NCBI GenBank assembly: GCA_023379705.1
Contig: JAMCPS010000059.1
Coordinates: 1 to 42,090 of the forward strand
Direction: 5' to 3'
Source: Campylobacterota bacterium
GTDB taxonomy: Bacteria > Campylobacterota > Campylobacteria > Campylobacterales > Sulfurimonadaceae
Length of the DNA: 42,090 bases
Shown here: piece by piece, positions 7,301-15,114 of the stretch
How positions within the stretch are numbered: the first letter of the stretch is position 1
How the letters are laid out: the number at the start of each line of letters is the position of its first letter
Made by a program: the position numbers and the translations under genes
The notes under the pieces: generated by a model
What the model was told of the DNA's origin: nothing
Databases searched by the model: none
Seen by the model: only the letters and a program-made list of their open reading frames with translations

Positions 7301-8132
7301 TGTTCCACTCCTCTAATACAGGGTAGTTGTGGCGTTTTAAATAGTGAACCATATCGTCTTGATTGGCAGCTGTTTTGAGTGCGACAAAAGGAATAGCCAT
7401 AAAAAGGACTTCATGAACCATCACGCTTGGGGTGATGATGGCGAGGCTGCTTTGGTGAAGGAGTTTGGCTATTTCATTAGAGTTGACATGCAAGGTAATG
7501 TTTCTTTTGCTTTGACAATAGTTTCTGAGTTCATCTAGGTTGGCGTTGGCGGTGGTGGTGACAACGCATATACTTTGAGAATCGTCCAATGTTTTTAAAA
7601 TGTTAGTGGTGAGATTGGCCGTATCGGCTCCCCCCATTGAGATAAACAGATCGTGTTTTTTTTCTCTAGGGATCATTTTTTCTTTTTTAAATTCATCGCG
7701 TATGAGTGTATACTCACTGCCGCATCGAAGTTCACAATGTGTAGGGACTAATCCGATGTAGCGGTTTGTATCGGCGCTGATGTTGTGATTGAGAAGAATA
7801 TCGCAATGGTGAGATGCGTACGTATCATCAAGACTCATAATACTAACATTTGTTTGTTCTTTGATGGTTTTTTCATACTCTGCATGGATGTCGTAATGAT
7901 CGAAAATGACCCTATCGATTTTTTGAGTATGGATGAGGTCAATGAGCTCTTTAGGATCGTTGGAAGTTAAAATATACTTAGGATAGGGAATTTTATCCAT
8001 TATGTTACCCGCTAAATCTTGGCAGGCAAATGCAACAGTGTTATTAGGATATTGCTGTGCGAGAACCAAAGAACGCATAACATGACCTAAACCGATTTGA
8101 CTTGACGAATCGGTACGGATGAGGATATTCAT
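7269..8132 (-). CDS. pseG: PseG, UDP-2,4-diacetamido-2,4,6-trideoxy-altrose hydrolase
   Basis: This 287-residue GT-B-type nucleotide-sugar hydrolase removes UDP to release the sugar used by PseI. The start reads MNILIRTDSSSQIGLGHVMR, with the catalytic-type histidine of the G-loop (GLGH) at residue 17. Later motifs include DHYDIHAEYE and MGGADTANLT, as in the MurG-like family. It overlaps pseF by 4 nt upstream and pseH by 32 nt downstream. Length and motif spacing are normal for PseG. Confidence 0.93.
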   Translation of the reverse strand: MNILIRTDSSSQIGLGHVMRSLVLAQQYPNNTVAFACQDLAGNIMDKIPYPKYILTSNDPKELIDLIHTQKIDRVIFDHYDIHAEYEKTIKEQTNVSIMSLDDTYASHHCDILLNHNISADTNRYIGLVPTHCELRCGSEYTLIRDEFKKEKMIPREKKHDLFISMGGADTANLTTNILKTLDDSQSICVVTTTANANLDELRNYCQSKRNITLHVNSNEIAKLLHQSSLAIITPSVMVHEVLFMAIPFVALKTAANQDDMVHYLKRHNYPVLEEWNSDSIAQFYHA

Positions 8133-8815
8133 GAGAGTGACAATACTTTGTGCATAAGTTCGGCTCTGTGCCAGTCTTCAGGGGTATCGATATCTTGAAC
8201 AAGATGGCGTGGCAATACGATGGTCGTTGCCGCTTCGGAAAAAATCGATTTACCTTCAAGCCATGCATCGGGAGTCCCCCAATAAAACTGTCCGACATCG
8301 TGATACGCCTCTTCGAGGTCTTGGCTGCGGGTTGCAAAGTGCTGTGGCCAAAACATCTCAATATTACCTGCATCATCACGTTTAACACCTCTGAAGATCG
8401 GAAACGGGAAAGTAGTAACGGGGAAAGCGTAGTGTTTGTTCTGAGTGATAAGAGCGTTATAGGCAGTGACTATGTCTTGAGATCGGATAAACGGGGCAGT
8501 TGCATAGATACAGCATGCTGCATGAATAACCGATTGTTTTTGAAGTGTTTGAACGGCGTGAGCGATGACAGGAATGGTAGCCGTATGATCATCACTCAAT
8601 TCTTTGGGACGTATAAACGGTATTTCGGCGCCGAAGCTGCGTGCGACATCGGCGATCTCTTCATCATCGGTGGTTACGATGATACGGTCAAAGAGGTTTG
8701 ATTCGAGTGCTGCTTTGATGCTGTAGGCGATAATGGGAAGTCCTGCGAAGGGTTTGATGTTCTTACGGGGGATCCGTTTGCTACCGCCACGTGCCGGTAT
8801 GATAGCAACACGCAT
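8129..8815 (-). CDS. pseF: PseF, pseudaminic acid (CMP-Pse) cytidylyltransferase
   Basis: This 228-residue enzyme transfers CMP from CTP to pseudaminic acid, giving the glycosyl donor. It begins MRVAIIPARGGSKRIPRKN, the nucleotide-binding signature of CMP-nonulosonate synthetases. An in-frame reading extends upstream to 8911 but runs antiparallel to no known domain and overlaps pseC. The ATG at 8815 overlaps the pseC stop by one base (TAATG), so I chose it. Later DIDTPEDWHRAE is the usual C-terminal metal and dimer region. It is followed directly by pseG. Confidence 0.93.
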   Translation of the reverse strand: MRVAIIPARGGSKRIPRKNIKPFAGLPIIAYSIKAALESNLFDRIIVTTDDEEIADVARSFGAEIPFIRPKELSDDHTATIPVIAHAVQTLQKQSVIHAACCIYATAPFIRSQDIVTAYNALITQNKHYAFPVTTFPFPIFRGVKRDDAGNIEMFWPQHFATRSQDLEEAYHDVGQFYWGTPDAWLEGKSIFSEAATTIVLPRHLVQDIDTPEDWHRAELMHKVLSLS

Positions 8816-9942
8816 TAGAAACTGCATCCTCTGTAGGCGTATTTTTCTATCACTGCAAGTAGGGTATCTGCTACGTGCTTGGCATCTTCTATGGACATCT
8901 TTTGATGGCAAGGGATAGAGAGCTCACTTTTGTAAAACAGTTCAGCAGTTTGCAAACGTTGTTGCCCAAAACGTTTTTGGTAAAAGCTGTTTTGATAAAT
9001 AGGTTTATAGTGGACCTGGACCCCAATGCTTTTTTGCTGCAATTCGCTAAAAATTTCCTCTTTAACACAATGAAGTTCTGGATTCAGTAAAATGGGGTAA
9101 AGGTGCCGTGCGCTTTGTTCACGCGCATCGATGTGAATGGTCGAAAAAAGTTTATGGTTTTCAAATAGCTCATCGTAATAACGGGCAATGGTTTCACGCA
9201 CATTGATAAAACGGTCAATTTTATGCAGTTGTGAAAGCCCCAGTGCTGCGGCGAACTCTGTCATACGAAAGTTGTGTCCCAAACTCACCATATCCGAATT
9301 CCATAGCTGTTTCTTTATTATACCGTGAGAGCGAAAAAGACGTAAGTTTTTGGCGTATTCTTCATTATCGGTGACTACGGCTCCCCCCTCTCCCGTTGTG
9401 ATAGGCTTGATGGCATGGAAACTAAAGATGGTCATATCTGCAAAAGAACCGATTTTCTGTTGGTTAATATCACTGCCTAGGGCATGAGAAGCATCGTCAA
9501 TCGTGATTAAGTTATGCTTCTTCGCAATGGCTTTAATCGCGTTGATTGTAACAGGTTTACCAGCAAAGTCAACAGAAACTATGGCTTTGGTACGAGGAGT
9601 AATGAGTGCTTCAATAAGCGTTTCATCAATATTTCCATCCATTTTGATATCACAAAAAACAGGTTTTACCCCCAGTGCAATCGCCATATTGGAGGTAGCA
9701 ACAAAGCTGATGGGAGTGGTGATTATCTCATCGTCTTCACCGATTGGACAAACGGAATATGCACCAAGCAGTGCAGAGGTTGCGGAGTTAAAAGTGATGC
9801 AATATTTGGCACCGACATAATGGGCAATGGCTTCTTCAAACTCCTGAACTTTTAACCCTTGTGTCAGATGAGAGCTACGCAAAATGTCGACAACAGCGGC
9901 GATGTCATCTTCTTCGATAAATTGCGTTGAATAGGGGAGCAT
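8815..9942 (-). CDS. pseC: PseC, UDP-4-amino-4,6-dideoxy-AltNAc transaminase
   Basis: A DegT-family PLP aminotransferase of 375 residues that aminates C4 of the keto-sugar made by PseB, with glutamate as donor. Visible are TFNSATSALLGAY near residue 50, the aspartate of TIDDASHALG near 148, and the PLP lysine K179 in FHAIKPITTGEGG. Length and motifs fit PseC of Helicobacter and Campylobacter. Only 3 nt separate it from pseB. It is only distantly similar to the second aminotransferase of the locus. Confidence 0.93.
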   Translation of the reverse strand: MLPYSTQFIEEDDIAAVVDILRSSHLTQGLKVQEFEEAIAHYVGAKYCITFNSATSALLGAYSVCPIGEDDEIITTPISFVATSNMAIALGVKPVFCDIKMDGNIDETLIEALITPRTKAIVSVDFAGKPVTINAIKAIAKKHNLITIDDASHALGSDINQQKIGSFADMTIFSFHAIKPITTGEGGAVVTDNEEYAKNLRLFRSHGIIKKQLWNSDMVSLGHNFRMTEFAAALGLSQLHKIDRFINVRETIARYYDELFENHKLFSTIHIDAREQSARHLYPILLNPELHCVKEEIFSELQQKSIGVQVHYKPIYQNSFYQKRFGQQRLQTAELFYKSELSIPCHQKMSIEDAKHVADTLLAVIEKYAYRGCSF

Positions 9943-9945
9943 CGC

Positions 9946-10968
<1,023 letters not shown>

Positions 10969-10986
10969 CTAACTTACCCTTGAGTA

Positions 10987-11002
10987 AGCAAAAAGAGTGC
11001 CA
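10987..11002 (-). promoter_or_regulatory. Sigma-54 (RpoN) promoter of the pse locus
   Basis: The reverse strand reads TGGCAC, five bases, TTGCT. This matches the -24/-12 consensus (TGGCAC-N5-TTGCW), including the invariant GG and GC pairs at the right spacing. Transcription would start near 10976, giving a leader of about 23 nt before pseB. It lies between the fliD stop and pseB. Campylobacterota use RpoN with FlgR for flagellar rod and hook genes, so this would couple glycan synthesis to flagellum assembly. Confidence 0.8.
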
Positions 11003-11013
11003 TTTATAGGTAG

Positions 11014-12411
11014 TTATGAATTGGCGTTGGCTTGCGCATCAATTTGCTGTTTGAGAGAGGAAAATTGTGAATTTATTTTACTGATCATAGAGTCATATGC
11101 GGCAAACCGTGCGGCCATGGATGCGTAACGAGCTTCCAAGAGTGCCAAAGAACGTGTTCTATTGGCAGTCAAAGCTTTTAATTCTGTTTCAGAACCTTTT
11201 GTAAGTGTCGTTAGAGTACCATTACTCCCAGTATAGCGAGTCATTAAGGTACTTAATTGAGTAAAGACGCCATTTTCGGTAGCTCCATCTGAAGCAACAT
11301 TGCTAAAAAATTTGGAGGATGCAATAGCATCGGAATTAAATTTATTCGTAAAAGTAGAAGTTTTAAAGCTCATGGCTCCTGTTTCGTCTAAATCAATTCC
11401 ATAGAGTGCCAGTGAATTTCCTTGACCATTAATAGAGGTCATAAGACGAGTTACTTCACGCCCAATAGCATTAATAGAATTGTCTCCGTTAAAAATTCCA
11501 GCTTTTCCGGCTTCAACGTCGGTTGTTGTCATGTCTTTAAGTTGACTTAAGAGAGTATTATAGCTTTTTACCAGAGTAGAGACTTCTGCTGCGATTGTAT
11601 CGACATCCTGAGTAATGGAGATATGGGAAGTAATACTTGTACTGTCCTGGAGAAGATTGATCGTAACTCCGGGGGTGATATCGGTTATTACATTAGAACT
11701 GCGCGTTAGGGTAATGCCATTGTATTTAAAACTAGCATCCTCTGCAGCTTGAACTTCTTCCATAGTCCCTGTCGGATTGGTCACTGGATCATAAGTGATT
11801 AGTTTTTGATCCAAAAAACCTCCAGTATCTGTTGTAACAATTTTTTCATTGACACCTGTCTCTTTTGAACGTAAAACGAGTCGATAGTCAGTCGCGCCTA
11901 CTTGAAGAATAGAGGCTTGAATTTTATCACTTGCTTGGAGGTTAATGGCATCTTTCAATTCTTCTAAAGTCATGGTATTAGTATAGTTAACTCCAAACGA
12001 AAGGCCGCCTGAAGTGAGGGTCATTGTTCCCGAACCTCCGCTGGCTATCGGTACGCTTGTGGATGAAAAAGTTCCAGATTGATGAATATCATTCAAGGCC
12101 ATTTTCGTATTTGAGATTGAGAAATCTTGGACATTGACTCCTGCCGCAGCAGAAACGCTGATGGCACTTGTGTTTCCAGATACAAAACGTCCCTGATACA
12201 AAGTATCACTGCTTAAAGAATTTACACTGCTTTTAAATGAAGAAAGAAGGCTGTTAAGTAAGCTAAGCGCCTGACCCTTTTGTTTTTGAAGGGTGATTTT
12301 ATTATCAATGGGTGTAATCAGGAGTGAAGTATCATTGTTTTTTAGTTTATCAATAATATCAGAAGTCAGAACTCCAGAACCAATCCCCAGAGAGTTAATA
12401 GTTCCAGCCAT
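11014..12411 (-). CDS. fliD: Flagellar cap protein FliD (hook-associated protein 2)
   Basis: A 465-residue secreted filament cap protein that folds flagellin subunits at the tip. The N-terminus (SLGIGSGVLTSDIIDKL) is the HAP2 N-domain, with heptad-like helices to about residue 80. The middle is rich in Ser, Thr and Gly. The C-terminal stretch LEARYASMAARFAAYDSMISKINSQF is helical and matches the HAP2 C-domain. There is no Sec signal, as expected for export through the flagellar apparatus. AAAGGA lies about 7 nt before the ATG. A sigma-28 promoter is just upstream. FliS and FliT are not in the window. Confidence 0.93.
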   Translation of the reverse strand: MAGTINSLGIGSGVLTSDIIDKLKNNDTSLLITPIDNKITLQKQKGQALSLLNSLLSSFKSSVNSLSSDTLYQGRFVSGNTSAISVSAAAGVNVQDFSISNTKMALNDIHQSGTFSSTSVPIASGGSGTMTLTSGGLSFGVNYTNTMTLEELKDAINLQASDKIQASILQVGATDYRLVLRSKETGVNEKIVTTDTGGFLDQKLITYDPVTNPTGTMEEVQAAEDASFKYNGITLTRSSNVITDITPGVTINLLQDSTSITSHISITQDVDTIAAEVSTLVKSYNTLLSQLKDMTTTDVEAGKAGIFNGDNSINAIGREVTRLMTSINGQGNSLALYGIDLDETGAMSFKTSTFTNKFNSDAIASSKFFSNVASDGATENGVFTQLSTLMTRYTGSNGTLTTLTKGSETELKALTANRTRSLALLEARYASMAARFAAYDSMISKINSQFSSLKQQIDAQANANS

Positions 12412-12447
12412 AATAAATCCTTTTGAACTAAATCTTTAATTAAAGAT

Positions 12448-12474
12448 ATATCGACCAATTTCGTAAAATTTTTA
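12448..12474 (-). promoter_or_regulatory. Sigma-28 (FliA) promoter of fliD
   Basis: The reverse strand has TAAA at 12471-12474, exactly 15 bases, then GTCGATAT at 12448-12455. This matches TAAA-N15-GCCGATAA at 10 of 12 positions, including the core CGAT used by Campylobacter FliA. The predicted start near 12440 gives a leader of about 30 nt before fliD. Confidence 0.75.
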
Positions 12475-12517
12475 ATATCAGTAAACAAGTAAGCAAAAAA
12501 GATACCATCGAGCGTTC

Positions 12518-12546
12518 TTGCATTTACGAGCAGTGTTAGGTATAAT
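12518..12546 (+). promoter_or_regulatory. Sigma-70 promoter of the SRP RNA gene
   Basis: TTGCAT at 12518-12523, a 17-base spacer and a perfect TATAAT at 12541-12546. The predicted start at about 12552-12554 coincides with the first paired base of the SRP RNA helix. Confidence 0.85.
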
Positions 12547-12551
12547 TCCAC

Positions 12552-12660
12552 CTCTCTTCGTTAGACCTGTGCAAGGGTATGTACTGACAACGTGTCAGGG
12601 TAGGAATACAGCAGCACATCGGTGCGTATTTTGTGCCGCAGGTATCTGGCGGGGAGTCTT
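12552..12660 (+). ncRNA. ffs: Bacterial small signal recognition particle RNA (4.5S-type)
   Basis: The RNA scaffold of the SRP, which binds Ffh and targets nascent membrane proteins. The apical part has GTCAGG, GTA, the GGAA tetraloop, TAC and AGCAGC, the conserved domain IV symmetric and asymmetric loops. The outer helix is also visible: CTCTTCGTTAGACCTG from 12554 pairs with CAGGT, ATCTGGCG and GGGAG ending at 12656, with a two-base bulge. Length is about 105 nt. It is transcribed divergently from fliD. The 3' end is approximate; a short GGAG-TCTT-CTCC hairpin followed by TTT may help stop transcription. Confidence 0.92.
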
Positions 12661-12693
12661 CTCCTTTACCTATTTCCTTACGTTTATATTTAC

Positions 12694-12921
12694 TTAATCT
12701 TCACGATATTGTCCAGCTTTACACCCTGTTGTACTCGTAGGCGGATTATCACGTAAATAGCACAAATCTTCATAGGCTTGCTTGAGCACTTTGCTCTCAC
12801 GTAAAAGAGGAAGCATTTTTTCATCTTTTTCATTTAATGACATTGATTGATTGTATAAAAGTGCTTTTACTTCTGCATCGACGGCTTCCAATGCCGCTTC
12901 CAGATGAGTCAGAGAAATCAT
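12694..12921 (-). CDS. Small acidic helical protein, unknown function
   Basis: A 75-residue protein I do not recognise. The first 55 residues look helical and charged (LEAALEAVDAEVKALLYN, then ESKVLKQAYEDLCYL). The tail NPPTSTTGCKAGQYRED contains one of two cysteines. There is no signal peptide or membrane segment. AAAGG lies about 6 nt before the ATG and it follows rnhB by 35 nt on the same strand, so co-transcription is likely. A real gene is supported by position, ribosome site and the absence of better overlapping frames. Confidence 0.6.
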   Translation of the reverse strand: MISLTHLEAALEAVDAEVKALLYNQSMSLNEKDEKMLPLLRESKVLKQAYEDLCYLRDNPPTSTTGCKAGQYRED

Positions 12922-12956
12922 GAAATACCTTTTTGAAAAATTATAGCAATGATGTA

Positions 12957-13505
12957 CTAAAAGAGGGCGGGCTGTAATACTTTTAATTTAAAACTTTTAC
13001 GATGAATTTCGCAAAGCCCGTGTTGTTGAATCGCTTCAACATGAGCGGCCGTACCATATCCTTTATGTTTTGCAAATTCATAATGGGGATAAAGAGCACT
13101 AAGCTCATTCATCTCACGGTCACGTGTAACTTTAGCAAGGATAGAAGCAGCACTCACTTCAGGAATGAGCGCATCGGCTTTTACCAGTGTACGCAAGCCG
13201 CTTACTCCGAATTTTGAATTCCCATCGAACAAATAATCATCTGCAGGGAGTTGTTCTAGAATCTTTTCTAATCCCATTCTTAAGCACGCAGAAAGTCCTA
13301 TTGTGTCAATTTGTTCCGGAGAAAACCGCACGACTACAGAGTCAGAATTTTCGAGAATAAGCTTAAAAAGAGCTTCACGTTTTTTTTCACTAAGTTTTTT
13401 CGAGTCGTTGAGGCCAGCGATAGAGTTGTTTAAAATTACACCCGCCATGACAAGCGGACCGGCTAATGGACCACGTCCTGCTTCATCAATTCCGCACAGT
13501 TTCAT
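12957..13505 (-). CDS. rnhB: Ribonuclease HII
   Basis: Cleaves RNA in RNA/DNA hybrids and starts removal of misincorporated ribonucleotides. The 182-residue protein shows the RNase HII active-site set: GIDEAGRGPLAGP (D7, E8), NDSKKLS near 33, DGNSKF (D94), and the SAASILAKVTRDREM block (near 118), with acidic residues D111 and D129. It is slightly short but complete. A ribosome site (AAGGGG) precedes the ATG. It is divergent from the outer-membrane protein gene at 13585, with only 79 nt between the starts. Confidence 0.95.
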   Translation of the reverse strand: MKLCGIDEAGRGPLAGPLVMAGVILNNSIAGLNDSKKLSEKKREALFKLILENSDSVVVRFSPEQIDTIGLSACLRMGLEKILEQLPADDYLFDGNSKFGVSGLRTLVKADALIPEVSAASILAKVTRDREMNELSALYPHYEFAKHKGYGTAAHVEAIQQHGLCEIHRKSFKLKVLQPALF

Positions 13506-13526
13506 TTCACCCCTTTTTTTATCGTA

Positions 13527-13555
13527 TTGTATCGTAAGGCTTGAAGCGCTAGAAT
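13527..13555 (+). promoter_or_regulatory. Sigma-70 promoter upstream of the outer-membrane barrel gene
   Basis: TTGTAT (13527-13532), 17 bases, TAGAAT (13550-13555), about 30 nt before the ATG at 13585. On the opposite strand TACAAT at 13526-13531 is a possible -10 box for rnhB, so the two divergent promoters may overlap. Confidence 0.5.
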
Positions 13556-13584
13556 AACCGCATATTTATAAAAGGATCTTTTAG

Positions 13585-14253
13585 ATGAAAAAATCAGTTT
13601 TAACGGCTTTGTGTTTAGCCTCTGTCAATGTTTCTGCAGCAATGATTTTAGGTTTTGGCGCTGAGGTAGATTATTACAATCCGACGGCCAGCGGCGATTT
13701 TAATTACAAAACAACCACTACACATTTTAATAACCAAAGTCAATCAGGCTATCAGATTGGATTGTATTTGGAACATCCTGTTCCAGTACTTCCCAATATT
13801 CGTTTGGATTTCACACCTGAATCTTCTTTTTCGGGCTCTAACGGTGCAGGTGGAACGAATATAGTGTCATTTGATCAAGCGGATATCACCCCATATTATG
13901 AGATTCTCGATAATGTCGTTGATTTGGATATCGGAGTAACGTTTAAAGTCTTGGAAGGGAAAGTAGAGGGTGTTGTGAATCGAAATTTTAGCGAAGTGAT
14001 TCCGATGGTTTATTTAGGTGCAGGCATTAATCTTGAGGGAACGGGGCTTAGAATAGCAGGTGATGTGAAGTACGTTGAGTATAACGGCGATTCATTAAGT
14101 GATTCTCGTATTAAAGCGGTTTGGAATATCACACCATTGGTACAGGTACAAGGTGGGTATCGTTATGAAACGCTTAAAATCAACGATCGTTTTGATATGA
14201 ATTCGAACGTTGTAATCGAAGGCCCATTTATCGGTATGGGAGTTACTTTTTAA
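13585..14253 (+). CDS. TIGR04219-type outer-membrane beta-barrel protein
   Basis: A 222-residue secreted protein. The N-terminus MKKSVLTALCLASVNVSAA is a Sec signal with likely cleavage near residue 19. The mature part alternates polar and hydrophobic residues in beta-strands and ends GPFIGMGVTF, with the C-terminal phenylalanine typical of Omp85-inserted barrels. The opening ILGFGAEVDYYNPTASGDF and overall length resemble the TIGR04219 family found in Campylobacterota and other marine proteobacteria. The specific function is unknown. AAAGGA precedes the start. It stands alone between the divergent rnhB and the restriction gene. Confidence 0.8.
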   Translation: MKKSVLTALCLASVNVSAAMILGFGAEVDYYNPTASGDFNYKTTTTHFNNQSQSGYQIGLYLEHPVPVLPNIRLDFTPESSFSGSNGAGGTNIVSFDQADITPYYEILDNVVDLDIGVTFKVLEGKVEGVVNRNFSEVIPMVYLGAGINLEGTGLRIAGDVKYVEYNGDSLSDSRIKAVWNITPLVQVQGGYRYETLKINDRFDMNSNVVIEGPFIGMGVTF

Positions 14254-14278
14254 CTTTTGCATTTGAATTAGCTATTAT
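14250..14278 (+). promoter_or_regulatory. Possible promoter of the restriction endonuclease gene
   Basis: TTAACT (14250-14255), 17 bases, TATTAT (14273-14278), overlapping the stop codon of the barrel gene. The start would be near 14285, about 25 nt before the ATG. The -35 box matches poorly. Confidence 0.4.
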
Positions 14279-14309
14279 ACGAGTACAAAGATGGATAAAG
14301 GCAAATTGT

Positions 14310-15032
14310 ATGAATGAAAAAGATGTGATACTTCAAAAAGCGCAAAATTGGTTTCGAGAAACGATTGCGGCCAATCATGAGAAAAATACGATCAAACTAA
14401 AAAATCCAAAGAATCATCAGATTAATCCATTTTTATTGCCTTATCTAGCAAATTTTTTAGAAGGCGAAGCAACCCCTGTCAGTATCGCAAAAGCATTGGT
14501 TTATCCAAGAGCTTTAGGGACATCAATAACCACTTCATTTGGAACAAATATTCAGAGTTTTGCCTCGAATGTTCTCTCTTCATATGGAAGTTTGATACCA
14601 GGAATAGACATAGAATTTATTGATAGGGTGGATGGCTCAAAAAGGTACTGTCAACTTAAAGCTGGACCAAATACAATTAATAAAGACGATGTAAAGACTA
14701 TTGCTGACCATTTTAAAGATGCAATTAATTTGGCAAAAACGAATAAGATTAAAGTTTCTTTTGAAAATTTTGCGGTGGGTGTCATTTATGGAGAGACAAA
14801 AGATTTAAGTAGCCATTATCAGCGTATTAGTAAACAGTACCATCACCCTGTTTTGATTGGCGAGGAGTTTTGGTATCGTTTGACCGGAGATGCAAAGTTC
14901 TATTTTGATTTGATTGACTGTATCGCACAAGTTGCGATTGAAGCTGATTTTAAAAGTAAAATGGATGAAGTAATAATAGCATTATCAGAATCTCAAGAAA
15001 TTCAAGATATGGTGAAAAAGTTACATCAATAA
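14310..15032 (+). CDS. Type II restriction endonuclease, PmeII/EcoO109I-like
   Basis: A 240-residue protein with the look of a PD-(D/E)XK restriction enzyme. DIEFID at about residues 100-105 is followed by YCQLKAGPNTINKDDV at 113-128, which gives the acidic residue(s) D100/D105 and Q115-x-K117, with glutamine in place of the usual second acid. The QLKAGPNT stretch and overall size recall the PmeII/EcoO109I group, which cuts RGGNCCY-type sites, but the target site cannot be read from sequence. It sits directly upstream of and in the same direction as a cytosine-5 methyltransferase, which makes the restriction-modification pairing strong. The exact family is moderately sure. Confidence 0.78.
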   Translation: MNEKDVILQKAQNWFRETIAANHEKNTIKLKNPKNHQINPFLLPYLANFLEGEATPVSIAKALVYPRALGTSITTSFGTNIQSFASNVLSSYGSLIPGIDIEFIDRVDGSKRYCQLKAGPNTINKDDVKTIADHFKDAINLAKTNKIKVSFENFAVGVIYGETKDLSSHYQRISKQYHHPVLIGEEFWYRLTGDAKFYFDLIDCIAQVAIEADFKSKMDEVIIALSESQEIQDMVKKLHQ

Positions 15033-15041
15033 TATGACATT

Positions 15042-15076
15042 TTGACATAAAATAAGAGTTCCTGTAATATATATTA
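15042..15076 (+). promoter_or_regulatory. Methyltransferase promoter with overlapping palindromic operator
   Basis: TTGACA at 15042-15047, 17 bases and TAATAT at 15065-15070 form a plausible promoter. The -10 box is the left half of a perfect 12-bp palindrome TAATATATATTA (15065-15076). A protein bound there would block transcription of the methyltransferase. The methyltransferase's own helix-turn-helix domain is the obvious candidate binder, which is an inference. Being AT-rich, the palindrome could also be chance. Confidence 0.5.
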
Positions 15077-15114
15077 TATAGTAACCATGTATAATGTTAA
15101 ATAAGGTTGATATT

